A stretch of DNA of 64,000 bases from Oryzias latipes (GCF_002234675.1 NC_019875.2:22934299-22998298); one strand, 5' to 3'; positions 26,501-41,500 are shown, numbered from the stretch's first letter. Translations and numbers: made by a program. Notes: a model not told the origin generated them from the letters alone.

Positions 26501-29500
26501 AAAAAAAAAGAAAAGAAAATACAGACACATTTTCTAACCAAAGTCGAACCAACTAATCATTTCTCGATAGAAAGATTACAGAAACAAATATTTTTGAGAG
26601 CAAAAATGTTTGCTTTATTAAGTGCTGTCTCCTTTTGTTATATTCAGAAATTGTCTGTGATTGTAGCAACTGTTCTCTTCAGATTACTCATAAAAACAGT
26701 AAGCTTGTTAAAATGATTGCATTGTGGCTTGCTGATCGTGAAGCACTGAAATGTTTCAGAGGAGGTTTGATCTCATTACACAAAGTGCCACAATCTCATT
26801 AGGTTGAACTAACAGGAACCCAAACCCACATTTACGTCACTGTCACTACATTTTCTTTTGTCTTTGTTTCAAGCCTACGTTTCTAGAAGTATATTTGTTG
26901 TCTGACTTGTTTCTCACTGACTACATTTGTTTTCAGGATCACTCTTTTAACTTGTAAATCAGTTTGAAATGACAGATGCAAATGCACTCATCCAGCTGGC
27001 TTCCTGTTCAAAATTTCAACGGAATATACGTGCGAGTGTGGGAACATGCATAGTGTGTGCTTACATTTATAGTATAGTGTAGAATGCCATTTTATGTGTG
27101 ACTGGTAATAGTTAATGTTATTTAGGCTTCAGGGTGTTTGTTTTTGAGAGTTGTGCTTAAATGACAAGTGTGTCAAAGAGCAGAATTTTTTTTCCGAGGC
27201 AGTTCAGAACATGTTTGCGCAATCAGAGTGAAGTAAGAACTTTAAATAAGTGTAAAGGTTGTTGAAACTCTAAATCAAGAGGAAACATTTTGCTTTCACC
27301 ACAATCAAAGCTGCAGAAACAAAGACCAAGGAGATAACAACATCTAATAGAGGTACAGTTTTATAAATAAAGATTCATTGGGTTTTAGACTGATAAATTG
27401 GAGACGGAATGATCACATTAAAAACTTTTATGGACCCATCTGCCAGTCCTGATGTTAAACCCATCCAGTGTGTTTGTATGAACATTTTCATGAGATGTTC
27501 TTGTCATTTGTGCGTGAGAGCTGCAGTGTGAAGGCTCCGGTTTCAGCTGAGCTGTCGATAGGTCAGGTTGACCTGTGGGTGTTCAGAGACCCCGGGACTC
27601 ATATCAAGTTGTTTTGATGTTTCAGGACACCAGCTTTTAAGAGCTTCTAATTACCTCTCCAGACACCACTGACACAGAGCCAATACATGGCTGCTGAAAG
27701 GAGGATAGCAGTGTGGCATGAAACTCTAAAATGTCAAAGTTTCTATTTTAGGAGACTGGTTCCTTGTAATTATCAGTGCATCCATACATTTTCAAACCTG
27801 TTTAAGGTCTTTCGGGGTCACGAGGATGCAGGAGCCCATCCTAGCTACTGTTGGGCACACACTGGATGGTTTGCCAGTCGATCGCAGGGCCTTGTTGTAG
27901 ATATATTAAGCTGTAATGCTTATAAGGACTACAACTTGACATGTATGTATGTGAATGCATTTATGAAATATTCTAAAAATTCTGAACAACTTTATAGCTA
28001 AATTTGCTCAGATACAATAAAAGGGATATGTTTCTTTAAATCACACGTTAGAGTGAAGAGGATCGAGTAGCAGTAGAGCTGCTGAAAGGGTGATGGGTAA
28101 CGTGCTCTGGAGTCCCAGCATCACCAGCTTCTGTTTCTCTCAGGCAAACAAAAATGACATTCACTGCATAAGTACACATGCATGGTTAAATTACACATAA
28201 GGGTTTGTTGTTTGACTGTCACAATGGCCTCCTTGTTTAAAATCAACACCATAGCAACGAGAGAAAATAAAGAAGAAAAAAACCTTGAGGCACTATTACT
28301 GTTTTGTGCTTTTACAAAGATAACTAAGTCAAGCAAGTAAACGTTTTTGCAAAACAAAAAATGTCATTTTTAAACTTATTTTTCACTGTCTTTAACAGAG
28401 ACACTTCAGATTATATTTAGTATTTATTGTTATGAATTATCATTTCTTTTCTGAAATAATATTCATTTGCAGTCTCTTCATAAATGCCAGCAGGCATCTT
28501 TAAATTCTAAATTTGCTACTTTTAGTCACTTATTTTTGACTCATGGCGATGTGGAGAAGAACCATCAGTTACTTTATCTGTGCAAAAACTGAGATTCTTA
28601 TAGTCAGGAGAGGATTGAGGGAATATTAGTTGAAGTAAAGTAGAATAACCTGATGGAGCTGAACCTAACTCAAGGCCTGGGAGGACACTTTCAACCCCCA
28701 CTAATATCTGGCCTGCAATTTGATTTAGTAATTATTGTAATTTTGGCCTAGTTACTAATATATTTAGCATTATTCACCCCTATTGTCATTAGGACAACCA
28801 TTAAGTGAAACAAATGGATAAAAAAAAGCTTTTTTGAAAGAACAGATTATTACATAAAACGTATGAGTTAAACAAAAAAAAAACTAAGCTGGAGATGTAT
28901 GGTAAGGTTTAAGAGTAAATTTCAAATATTTCAATATTCACTAAGCATAAGCAGAAGTGCTGCCATGTGACTTAACATAAAGAAATAGCTCGTTTGTATA
29001 ATATTGGGGGGCAAAGGTCAACAATTAGCAAGAAGAAAATATTAATTAGCAGTTTTAGATATTTGCTTTAGCATTTCAAATAAAAACGAAATATTTTCAA
29101 ATATTTCAGGTGTTTTATAGTCCTCCTTAATGAGGTGACAGATTCAGAATTTAAAGCTTGAAGGTCATTTAAAGTCACAGCTGTAAGGATTTGTACTTTT
29201 TATGGTAAAAAATAATAGAAATAAGCTCATGTTTTTGTAATGCTTTTTGTAAATACGAATGAGACGGGTGAACTTTGTTAGAATTTCCTTTTCTAAGAAA
29301 GGACTCACAAATAATAATAATAAAAATATTTAAAAGACTCCGTGTTGTTTATTTAAATTAACAAAGCGGGTTGCAGAGCATTTCACCTGTTTAGTCAGGC
29401 GCACATAGCTTAGCAAACCAGGCAGAAGGAAGCGACGGATTTCCCAGGGGAATTTTTTTTCTTACTGTTACTAATATGAGTAAACTAAAGCAATTTCTTT

Positions 29501-32500
29501 GTTTGGGTTTAATTGATATTCCGTTTTCGATTAGATTTATGTTGTTTAGATTCTGAACTCAGTCACTTTGAAGATTTGAGCATCTTCTGTGGGCCACGGC
29601 GTGGACCTCCACCCCTATTTTCGCTGAATGGTTCACTCCACCGCCGCAGGTCTGTCTCGGGCAGTCACGTCGTCATCAGTAGCTTCGGCACCGCAGAGGA
29701 CCGAGTAGTCCGAGGATTTCCACCAAAAGCAGCTCGGAAATGAGCGGACCGACACGAAAACCTGCGGAGGAGTGAGAGGACTGTCCTAGGAGCCGCCGTG
29801 GGTCTGTGCTGAGGCCGGTGGATTATCACGGCACCTGATCACGATGACTGAAAGATGCGAAACGGATGTTTGTTACCGGCGTGGAGGATAACTAGACTGG
29901 AGAGAGACGCATGCGCCATGACTTTCTGATGCACCTGCATCCATCTCCTGCAAATGCAGCAATGGAGCTGTTTTCAGCACGCCTATTTATTGTTGGTTCT
30001 GTCTACCTCATATTTAATTAAATGACACGCCAAAGTGATTTAAGTATTTTTTTGCTCAGAGTTTAAGATTATTTTTAATTTGTAATTTGAAGGACCTGTG
30101 CACTCTATTGAAAGCCTGAATAAAATGTGACTTTTAGTGATTTTTTTTTTTTAAAAGCATTGTTTGATCTGAAGATGAAGGAGGCGTGCCGTATCTGTGG
30201 ACGTGAGCTCTGTGGCAACCAGCGAAGATGGATCTTCCACCCCACTGCTAAACTCAACCTGCAGGTGCTGCTCTCTCACGCTCTGGGACTAGAAGTGACC
30301 CGGGATGGCAGAGGAGAGTTTGCCTGCTCCAAGTGCACCTTCATGCTGGGTCGCATGTACCGCTTCGACACTGTCATTGCCCGGGTGGAGGCTCTGTCCA
30401 TCGAAAGGTTGCAGAAGCTCCTGTCAGAGAAACATCGGCTGAGGCAGTGCATTAGTGGCCTCTACCGAAAGACAAACTCAGACGAGGCCGCTGTAGCCTC
30501 TTGTGGAACCAATGAAGTTTCAGGAGATGGCATAGTGGATATTTCCGGTCTAACCCACGCAAAGTACTGTGCCCTGCTCCAGGAGGACCTGGTCTACTCT
30601 TTATATGAGTCCTGGGCAGATGACAACATGGATTGCCATCATCACCACGCTCAGTTGTCCGCTGGTCCTGGTTCTGAAGTTACAGGAGTGTCCAGCACTC
30701 CCAGAAGATGTCATGGATGTTCCCAGTGGCGGGTGGCAGACTCTGACTATGAAGCTGTCTGTAAAGTACCCAGGAAGCTGGCACGGAGTACTTCCTGTGG
30801 TCCATCAACCCGATACTCAGCTAGTATGGTCGGAGCAAGTGTGGCTGTTGGAGGTATGGAGAAAAACTCAGACAAAGGCCCGTCCTCTCAAACGCTCGTC
30901 CCTGGCTCTCAGAACCCCACCAGGACGTCAGAGAGTGACCGGACTCTGGCTGGGCGTATAAGCTCCAGCCCCTCAGTTGCTTCCCTGGAGACAGCAGAAG
31001 AATACACTCAGTCAAGAGCCACAACAGATGGATTGCTGAACTCCCCAAAGGAAGCAGTAGATGATCACATGTCAGACTCGGTGTCTGAGGAACATGTGGG
31101 GGCACCACATGGCCGAACTTCACCAGCATCTAGTCTTTCTCTGGCTCTCTGTTTTGTGCATAGCTACCGCCCCGTCCGAACGGCCAAAGAGAGCAAGCTG
31201 CCAGTGTTGCTCCGACATGGAGCTAGCAGTGGAGGCGTGAGGCTGAGCTTTCCTGGTCTGGGAATGTCATGTGGAACTCCAGATGGGGATTTAGACAGCT
31301 TCATGCCGACACCTGAACCTGAGCACCCACTGATCAAACTGGATGTTGGGGAAGATCATGACCTGAACCTGTCAGACATGGATGACTTTTTAGCAGATTT
31401 ATACAAAGAATATCCTCCCCCACGTCCACACCAGGTATAAATGGTGCTAAAAAGACTTCTTCTTTCTTTTTTCTTCATATTTGTAATAAGAGCTGAAATT
31501 GACCTTCATTTGGGCTTTTTTTGTCAGCACATCAATTTTCTTTTCGCTCATATTGCCTCAGAATTCTCAGAATTCCTCAATCACTTTTTCTGCTAATCTT
31601 CCCATTAATTGGCCCCTAAAGCTGCGTAATAATTATATTTTCCATTGAGCAGTCAAAGTGCATTGGAATGGTTTAAATACTTAATGAGTATTTGAGTGTG
31701 CATGTGTGAAGAAACATTTACTACTATCAGTGATGCAGGGAAAAGACTACATGTCCTGACGTGGAGGGATATTAATTTACATATAATTGATAATTTAGTT
31801 TAGTAGATTAGGCGTTTTAACGGTGCCGGAACAGTGACGTCTGTTGCAGTATATCATTTTTCTGCTTCAATATATGAAGGAATATATGAAGGAAAACATT
31901 CATTTTAAATCTTTTGTGCATTGCAAAAAATAGTAATCCCTTATTTATGACTCTGAGTTAAATATCTATTGTAACAAAAGAGAGTGATACAGACGCTCAG
32001 ACTGAAGTAGGTTAGATTAGGGGACATTAAGACGGAGTGACTCCTCTACTGGCCTATTTTCACTCAAAACCCTTGAGGCAAAGTCGTGCATGCAATGTCA
32101 GACCACCATGAATCTCAACACTGGTTGGCTACTACACTAACACTGTTCATAAGAAACTACTACAAAGAAACACCTTTTACTATGACATTAATTATTAATA
32201 TCATTCTGTGCTGCACGCTAGCCTTCTTCCTCCTCCTTTTTAGTGTCTATATTAAAAGTCTGCCTTGCAACACTTAAGTGGAGTGTTTATCCAGCTTCAT
32301 TAGTTTGACACTAAAATGGCTCCCAACAAGCAGATCAACTGCTGGATTTGGTCAGAAAATTTAACAGATTAACTCCGCCCCATCTCCACTCCATTACAGA
32401 GCCTGGTTGAAGAGCAGCAGAGTCAACTGAACCAGTATGAGTGCGCTGCTGGTCAGTGTGTCAGCGAGCTGCAGAAGGCCCAGCTCCAGGTCCAATCCCT

Positions 32501-35500
32501 GCAAGCCAAGATCCAGGAGAGCGAGGCCAACAACATGGTGCGCCGCACAGAGACGGCTGCATGCCGCGATCGAAGCCTCGCTGGCAGCCTGACGATCTGC
32601 TCTTCATCCCACAGAAGCTGCAGGAGAAGTTGAATGAGATGGAGTGTGAGCTTCGTTCACTCCGCCAGGCAGCCCAAAGTCAAGAGAGAACCATCCAAGG
32701 CCTCACAGAGACCATCGGCACCAAAGACAGCGAGGTGTGTGTAGTGTGTAGGAGAAAAACGTCTCTAATTCTGAGGTCATTCTGAATATTTGTTGTTATA
32801 ACTTGTGTTGCTTCAAGGCCCAGGAGCTGTACCAGCTGATAGAAGGACAAAACAGCACTCTCTGTAAGCTGCAGGAAATGGTCCATCGTAACCAGCTGTC
32901 TCAAAAAAAGGTGAGACTTAATGGACATCATGAACCAGAATCGGTGCCTTTCGGCTATTATTGGATGGACATTAAAAGTTAAAGAAAACTCCCACTTTGA
33001 TATGTGATCAGAGTTCAGCAGGGGTTGGTGACGGCCTCAACCTCGGCCAGCTACAGAGCGAGCTGGTTGGCCTGCAGAGCTCCCTGTTCTCTCTTGGTCT
33101 GGAGCTGGAGGCCAGTCAGAGGAGCCTCAAACAGAGCCAGAGGCAAGGAGATGACCTTCTGAGATTCAAGGACAGACTCGACTCTGATTTACAAGAAGCT
33201 CTGCAGCACCGGGAGGCCACAGAAAAACACAATCAGGTTGGTTTGCTGGTGAAAGACAGATTAAGCCAAAAACACGAGGCGACATCTGTAATCTGTCTCT
33301 GCTGCAGGATCTGCGCAATGCCCTTCAAAAAACCCGCTGTGAGCTGCAAGCTAAAGAAGCAGCGCTGAAGGAGAGCGAGGCGGAGAAGCAGTTGGTGATG
33401 CATGAGAAGGAGCAGAGCATCGCACAGCTCAAACACTCCCTGCAAGACAAGGAGCAACAGCTCCAGGTATTCAACACCACACAAAGTGAGCCTTCAGAAT
33501 GCATGAAGTCCACACAAGCATGGAGTTTTGATCTTTTAATTTTTTTTCTGTAGGAGTATTCGGAGATGCTGGAATCATCAAGAAGTTCCAAACCAAGAGA
33601 TGCCTTGCTGGAGAAGTTAAAACAGCGAGTTAAAGAAAGAGACAGAGCTTTGGAGGTAAAATAAATACAGTAGAGGTATTTAAAGATACATTATATTTTA
33701 TGACAAAAAACATTTTACCTCTGTCTTACAAAGAAGAGATGACTCCAATTTAAATGTAGCCATATCAATGCCTTTTTTCTGATCCTTTGCTTACTCCAGC
33801 GCTCCATTGATGACAAGTATCGCTGTCTAGAGGACCTGGAGGGTCAGGTGAGGACGCTGCAGCAGGCTCTCAGGGAGAAGGAGCGAGACCTGGAGAGACT
33901 CCGCTGCATTCTGTCAAACAACGAGGAGACCATCACGGTACTGTCTGTCAGCTTACAGCTGTTTGTGATTTTTAATGGTGCGTGTTTCTCTGAATTGTTT
34001 GCACCTGTCTCTGTGACAGAGCCTGGACGCTTTGGTGAGAGGTAAAGAGCTGGAGCTGGAGCAGGCAGCAGAAGCCTACAGGAACATCCAGTGGTTGAAA
34101 CATCAAAGTGAAGAGAAGGAGAGAAGTACTCTGAGAGAGAAAGATGCTATCATTAACCAGCTTCAGGGCGTCCTGCACGCCCGCAGCCAGGAGATACAGG
34201 TATCAACATTGACCAGGAGACCTCACATGCTCTTGATGATAAACCTGTGGGAACTGGTTGCTGTTTTTTATGTTTTCTGCAGGATCTATCAGCAAAGCTC
34301 ATTGCTAAAGTCCAGGCTTCCCCAGCTGAGGTTGTTGAAGAGCTGAAAGCTCGGTTAGCTCTGAAGGAAAAACTCTTTCATGAGCTGCTGTCAGACCGGA
34401 GCCGCCAAGCCAGTGAGCACCAAGCACAAATCCAGGATCTGCTCAACAACCTCAACTCCAAAGATCAGTATCTGCAGGTCTGAATGATCAGTCTCAACTA
34501 ACTCATATCAGCACAGTGAGAAGTAATCAATATTTTCACCATGCATTCTTCATCTTTATTAGGATTACTCCTACAGGCTCTCTGTGGTAATTAAAGAGCG
34601 AACAGGTCAGCTGGAGGAGCTTCGCAGACAGCTGACGCAGACGGAGCAGGAAGTGTGTGAGCTCAGACGGGACAAAGAGAGAGATGCGAGAGGGGAGAAG
34701 GAGCATCTGCGCAGTCTGCTCAAAGAGAAAGAAGGTTTTATCAAAGTAAGTGGTCATCTCCCTCTATTAGCTCTGATCCCGGGCTTTGTTCCCTGAACGT
34801 TTGGGTCTTCTTTGTGCCAGGAGCTGATTCAAACCCAAGAGGAAGCCATGGAGCCATTTTCAAAGGACAATGAGGCTGAAATACAGGCTCTGAAGGAGGA
34901 GCTGGAGTTGGCGTTCAAGAAAGAGATGGAAGCTCAGGTGTGTGTGTGGATGTGGAGATAATCCATCAGAAGCTCTTATTGTTTAATAATGTCTATTCTT
35001 TGTGTCATCTCCTGCAGAAGGAGCTGTCAGCTTTGCGGTTATCCCTTGCTCACGAACAGTCAGAAGGAGGAGACTCAAAAGGCAGCCCTGATCACCAAGT
35101 AGGCTTTGTATCATCTGAGGAACAATTTTTGAATTCTGCCAAAGAAATCTTTGGTTTTGGTAGTTGACCCTGCCTCTTTATGCACTTCAGAGTCAGCTGG
35201 AGCAGTTGTTGTCTGAGTACAGTAGACTGAATGACGCCCTGAGGTCAGAGAAGCGATTGTACCAAAATCTGATGCACCAGAATGGCAGGTATGGAGGCTG
35301 CCCCCTGATCTTTAAAATCCTTTCTTTCTGTTTCCAAAACACTAACTGGCAGGACCTGTTTTTTTATGAAATGTTGCTTTTTTATTTTTTTTCTACCTTG
35401 CAGCTCAGAAAAGGTGCAAGCTCTCCACACTGAGTTAGATTCAGTTCAGGCCCTTCGAGGACAGCTGGAGGAGGTCCTTGCCAAGGCCCGGAGCACGGCC

Positions 35501-38500
35501 CTGGCGCTAGAAAGGGCGGCCATAAGGCAGCCTGGCTTTGGAGGTGGGAATGGGCGGGGTCCAGCCTCCAAGGCTGCAGGCAGCACTTACTCTAATGCTC
35601 TCTGATGCTCAGCACTGACGGTCCTAATGCAAGACCAGGCTGCCAGTGGTCACTGAGGCTCAGGTTTCAGAAACACTGTCATCATAAAGCAAAGGAGTGA
35701 TGCTTGTCCCATTAAGGAAGACATTTATTTAAACTGTAACCTGAGTCTTAGTCTGCTGGCAGCTCGATCCAGTTTGCACAAGCACTGCTCACAGAGTGTT
35801 AAGCTCATTCATGATAACAAAAATGCAACTCAGAGTTTCTACTAATTTATATTAAGTGGATTGTGAACCTGTTTTTACACTTATGTTGGAAAACTGCTTG
35901 TTTTGTGGACTGATCGTCTTGTATTGCCATTTCTGTCCGTCATCACTTGCCTCCAGCCTTACTGTCACAGTGAAGCTCCATGTTGTGAAGAAAGGTCACG
36001 CTTTACAGTAAAAACATCTGCCATCATTTGCTTTGTCATCTGTCTGTTACCAGGATGAGAGGCCCAGGTTCCCAAACCAAAACGATAGTCAGAATAATGT
36101 ATGAAGCCCTTTACACACTAACTCTGGACCTACGGAGAACAGCGCAGCGTGTTTTCATAAAAATAAGAAGCAATTGGACCTTTTTTCCAAAATAAAGAAA
36201 AAAGAAGCCTGTTTTCCTTATAATCTAACAACTGTTTTTCTCTCGTTCTAGAAAAAAATATGAACTGTGATTCTTTTTTGATGATTCAGATATGTTTATC
36301 CTGCATGGTTCTATTATTCAGCTGTTAAATAAAATAGTTTTCTTTGAAATTATGTAGTTATTTATTCTACCAAATACAATTCTCGCATAAATTAGTGTCA
36401 CACCTGGGTTTTTTTAACTTTTTGTAATCTAAATAAAGCTATGTTGAACCTCCTAAAGGATGAATTTCATATTTTTGACTGGATTTATATATTTAGGGAG
36501 TTTGCACGGTTTTATTTGTCCTCATCAGTTCAGCTTTGTGATGCATCTGGATTTTTCGCAGATCTTCAATCTGATCCCTTGAATTTTAACTAAGACTAAG
36601 AAATGCAGCTATTATATTATATTTATGCCCCAGTTCTCACCTGTATGGAAAGATGAATACTTGTTGATACTTTTTTTGTGTATTTGACCTGTTTTGAAAA
36701 TAAATGTGCTGATTTTTTTTTTTTTTTTTTTTGATTGAAAGCCGATCTGGTATGGATTTGTTTTTACTTTGTCTAACTTGGACTTAAAGAACATTCCAAA
36801 CCCTAAAAATCCTTTTCTTTCCTTTAAATACCCCAGCGGAGTGTTTTGTCTTTTGTCTTTGAACCAGCTTGTCATCTGTTTGTCATGTTCGTCCTGAATT
36901 AGTGTTCAAGCTCATATGCTAAGATTTAGGTGACATTTCTGATAAACTATGGATAAAACAGCTGTCAAATGTCCATGTGAGCATCCACATCAAACACAAA
37001 TGTACATTCAGAGTCCAGTTTTTCCTTCATGCATGATTCTGTGGCATGGTTTTTATGTCTGCATGACTGTCCTGCTGTAATCCCTTGCTGGATAATAACA
37101 CTATTAAATCATCAAAGGATTTTTCCTGCACTATTGATATCACTAATGCTAAAAAAAAAACAGGTTCTCAAAAACTTCAAAAGTGTCTGTTTTGTTCTGC
37201 CCCACATTGCTTCTGGTGTGGACATTGAAAGCTCAGCTAAACTGTTACCAGTCACACTTCTTTAAGATATCCTGCACCAAAAGTTTCAGTCATGATTGAC
37301 GACTTTCTGTAAGGAGCACACAGGTTCTCCCGACACCAACAACCTCCTGCTACAGTTCAAAAAACGTTTAACCCATAAGAACCCATTTTTCTTCCAAATA
37401 AAATTGTGTATTTTAGCACAAACCAAATTGACTAGAGAACCTATTTCTGATGTTTTTTCTGTTACGCTGATGTAACCATGATTTCTTATGGGATAAGTTG
37501 TTTAAAAAGTTTAAAATTATGACTTTTTTAAGCAAACATACTCCTTTACACACAATTTGTTTTTGTCCTTTTTACTTTTCTTAGTCTATTTTTACTGAAC
37601 CTTGTTGCTGTAAGCAAACATCTGCATATATCTGCACACTGTACTGTAGTCTCCATAAATAAAAAATACTAATGATGCAAGGTACATGACCACGATTGAC
37701 TATTAATTACTGGAAAATCTCAGTCAGTGTATGCAGTCCAACTCACAGACACTCGAAGCTGCCCAGGCTTGACTCTTTTTGGCTTGCCTGCTGCACATGA
37801 CATAACATTTCCCTCAAGTCCCATGACTTCCAGTGTGGTGATGCTGTGCAGGGACCAGATTCAGAGGGAACGCTACTACAGGAATCAGTTGTGTTTTTGT
37901 TTCAAATAAAAGAAGTTGACCTTAAATGGTCTTTATGGTTTCAGAGCTCGGCACGGAGGACGAGGAAGGAGACGATGAAGAAGGTAGCAGTGAGGATTTT
38001 ACAGACAGCATAGAGGAGGACGACAGTTTGACCAGCAGGAACACTTCTCAGGTATGGAGCTTCTTATATCACCGACATGCTTAAACAAAAAACAGTACGT
38101 GATCATGAGAACATTTGTCTTTTTTGTTTTTCTAACTTTCTAGACTTGTGTTAAGAATCAAGGAGATACATTTTTGCCTGAAGGGGTGCAAAAAGAAGAA
38201 TTATATCAAAACATCCCCCCAGAGGAGACAGAGGCAGCAAGAACAATCCTTGAAGACATAAGATCACAGCTAAAAAAAGATGGATTCACTTCTCTCTCTG
38301 AGATGAAGTATTCTTTTCATAATCTCCTTTGAAAAAAAAAAACTTTTTTTCTCCTGCATTTCTTTTTTCTCTGACTCTGAACCCTCTGCTACTAGGAGTG
38401 TCTTACAGAAGCTGCAGCAGGAAAACCAGGCTTTAATAAAGAGACTGGAGTGCAGTGAAGCTGCCAGACTCGCAACAAACACACAGAGGAGTCTGAAAGA

Positions 38501-41500
38501 GGAGGAGGAGGATGACAACAGTAAAGAAGATGATGAAGAGTTGGAAACATATCCAATTATGTCTGGGAAGCGAGGTCCTCCTTGTTTAAGGAGCTCTGAG
38601 TCTGGGAAAAGACATTGCAAGAGACCGGACTCCCTGAAGCTGACGGATGTGGTGAATTGTATTCTTTATTTTTATCCTAGAATATGCATTCGTTTATGAT
38701 TTGTGGTAAACGTTTACGAATGTCCTCAAATGTGATTTTGTGAACCTGTTTGGAACCGAGCTGCCCTCTGGACATTAGTAAGGTCATAATCCTCAACCTC
38801 TTATCTGTAGCAGGATGCGAGGCCCTCTAGTGGCAGCAATGAGGTGGGAATGCTCTGGCAGGACATGGAGGGCGGAATCCGTCAACAGGCCACCTGTCTG
38901 CGTGCGGATCTGGCCCAGAGCCTTCAGGAGAACAGGGAGCTCCAAGAGAGGCTGATGGTGTCTGAAGCTACTGTCCAGGCTCAAGCTGAACAGCTGAAGG
39001 AGTACAGAGATCTACTCAGTGAGTCTCTCAGAGGTGCATATGTGAGGGTACACTGGCATCAAATTAAAATGCTTATTTTCCCCTGTCTGTGCAGCAGAGA
39101 CATCTGTCCAGCAGGCCAGTAAGCAGGTTCAGGTGGACCTCCAGGATATGGGTTACGAGACCTGTGGGCGCAGTGAAAATGAAGCTGAGCGAGAAGATAC
39201 CAGCAGCCCAGGTGAGCTTCTGTGGTGTCAAAATCTGACCCCATTCAGCTTCACTGAACCTCAGTACCCATGCTTGGCGTTTTCTCCCCTTCTCAGAGTT
39301 TGATGACCTGGAGATGTGTACATCACTGTCCCATCATCAGGACAGTGAGGGCCTGAACAGTGCCTGGTATTCTGAAAACTCCAAGGAGGGTTTAGACATC
39401 AGGGATGAGTCGACCCCTCTCCACCACCTGGTCCAAGATCTTAGGTCGCAGTTGACCCGCTGCCACAAAGTGATCCGTGGACTTCAGCTGCGAGTGCGCT
39501 CTCTGTCTGCCACAAGTGACTATGCCTCCAGCCTTGAGCGCACCCCTCGGAAAGTACGACTCAGCAAAATCTTCCACTCAAGGTGGTTAGTGGTCCATTC
39601 AAAAGCTTTTGGTTTTATTCTGACCTTTCAGGTTAACTGGGCACTTGGGATATCACCAGCTCCCAGTGGGGTTGAAGAAGATGAAGGCTGGATGTCTGAC
39701 ACCCAAGGAGTTCGCCCTACCTCCAAGCCCAGTCGGGAGTTGCAGGAGTTGATGGAGCGAGTTACGTCACTGGAGGCGCAGTTGAAAAACACTGCAGAGG
39801 AGGGAAAACAACAGGCAGAGGAAGAGAAATGTGCCACCTGGCCCAGGTGAGACAAATGAGAAAAAGAGTTTAAAAAACCATTAGAACTTAGTGTTGATTC
39901 CACCGTTTTTCCCGCTTTATCCTAGGTGCATGGATTTTTATCTAGATCTGGTCAGAGGATGCTTATGACTTGAAGCTGGTGGCACTTTCAAACTACAATC
40001 TTTCCTCACAATGTGGCTCTATTTGTATTCTATTTGTATTCCTCGTCACAGGAAGTACAACTCTCTGATCCAAGCACAGGCTCGTGAGCTGTCCCACCTG
40101 AGGCAGAGGATGAGAGAGGGGCAGAGCGTCTGCCACATCCTGACCCAACACCTCGGAGACACCACCAAGGTACAGCACACCACACTAAAATGGTTCTTGA
40201 TTTGGTCAATTCAACACTTTTCTGCTAAACGGTGAGGCTAAAAAAATAGCAACCATTTCTTTGGCATAATATTTGTCAACACTTGGCCTCCAACATTTCA
40301 GGCTTTTGAAGAGCTCCTGCGATCCAATGACATCGATTACTACATGGGTCAAAGCTTTAGAGAGCAGCTGGCTCAGAACACTGCTCTGGCTCAGAGAGTC
40401 ATCACTAAGATTACTGGACGTAAGAAAACATCTTTGCAACATAAAAAGCTGATTTTCTGCTTCAGTGAAAGACAACTGACACTGTTTTCTCCTCCCTCCT
40501 CTTTCAAAGGAGAATGTGTTGAAAACATTGACAGCAAAACCGGCCAGGACCTTCTTTCCTTGAAGTAAGTCTTTTTTATCTTGTTAATTTGTGCATAAAA
40601 TGATTTCATTTACTTTAATTTATGAAGATCAATGCATATATTGTACTTTTGGAAGATGGGAACTTCCAAGTTTTCTTTGAATCACACGGTTTCATCAGTG
40701 CTAACAGATTTTGTTGCTGTCCTTGGTTTACTCTGTCATGTGACACCCAGGAGCATGTCAGGAGAGCACCACATGACGGATAACAGGGATGTAAGGTTTC
40801 TTTAATCCCTGCTCATAGGTCATTTAAGGTGCTGCAGATTAAGATTAAGAGTCTCTTTGTATTTTTTTGAATATCTCAGTTTCCTAACCTGGTTTACATG
40901 TGTACTACTCTTAATACACAGGCTTATTTCAGTGCTCTTCAGGTAAAAAAAGAAAAATTAAAGACACATAGACAGTGACTGCAATTAAAGCTTTAAAGCT
41001 GTGAAATCAAGTTTAAATTTCAAATTCAAAGAAAATAAAAAAAAACAAGACTTTTTGAACATCATACACTGAAAAAGGAGCAATTGAATTCAAAACTGCA
41101 TTTTAAATGTTTTATAGATCATCTGAATAACTTGTTAAATAGAAGAGTGGCCAGAAAGTCTTGTTTTCAGTCTTCTCCCCCATTTCACTTTGGTCATTTT
41201 GCTCTTTTGGAAAATCAGTTCTTAAAATTTTTTTAGGCTGAACAGAGTTCTCGGTTAATACATTGCAGAAAGATATTTCCTACATAATTTTTTCCCAGAT
41301 TATTTCAAATTATCAAGTGGATAAAAAAAAAGTTCTTTTTTTAAATAAAAAACAGACTTTTTTTATTTTTTTTAATAAAAATATGGTAAATCAATGATAC
41401 TTATATTAATTAGAAAAAACAGGCAACTCTTTTGTGTTTTTCAGTAATGATTTTGTTGTTTTTCGCCAAAATAAAAAGAAAAACCTGAGATATTTTCTAG

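Larger units (their letters stand above)
25541..30174. other. 4.6-kb intron preceding the EB1-type first exon
   Basis: Contains poly-A and poly-T runs (A run at 25941-25961), a SINE fragment (27779-27895) and otherwise featureless AT-rich sequence. GC content rises at 29580-29960, just before the internal first exon. Confidence 0.45.

Noticed and set aside
30569-30961. A 130-codon frame overlapping the cysteine-rich pde4dip exon
   Set aside because: It is a shadow frame within a real coding exon whose own frame is clearly conserved.
40751-40942. Two micro-exon-like blocks (40751-40790 and 40922-40942)
   Set aside because: Both have AG/GT borders, but including them would force the next exon (41714) into a frame with early stops.
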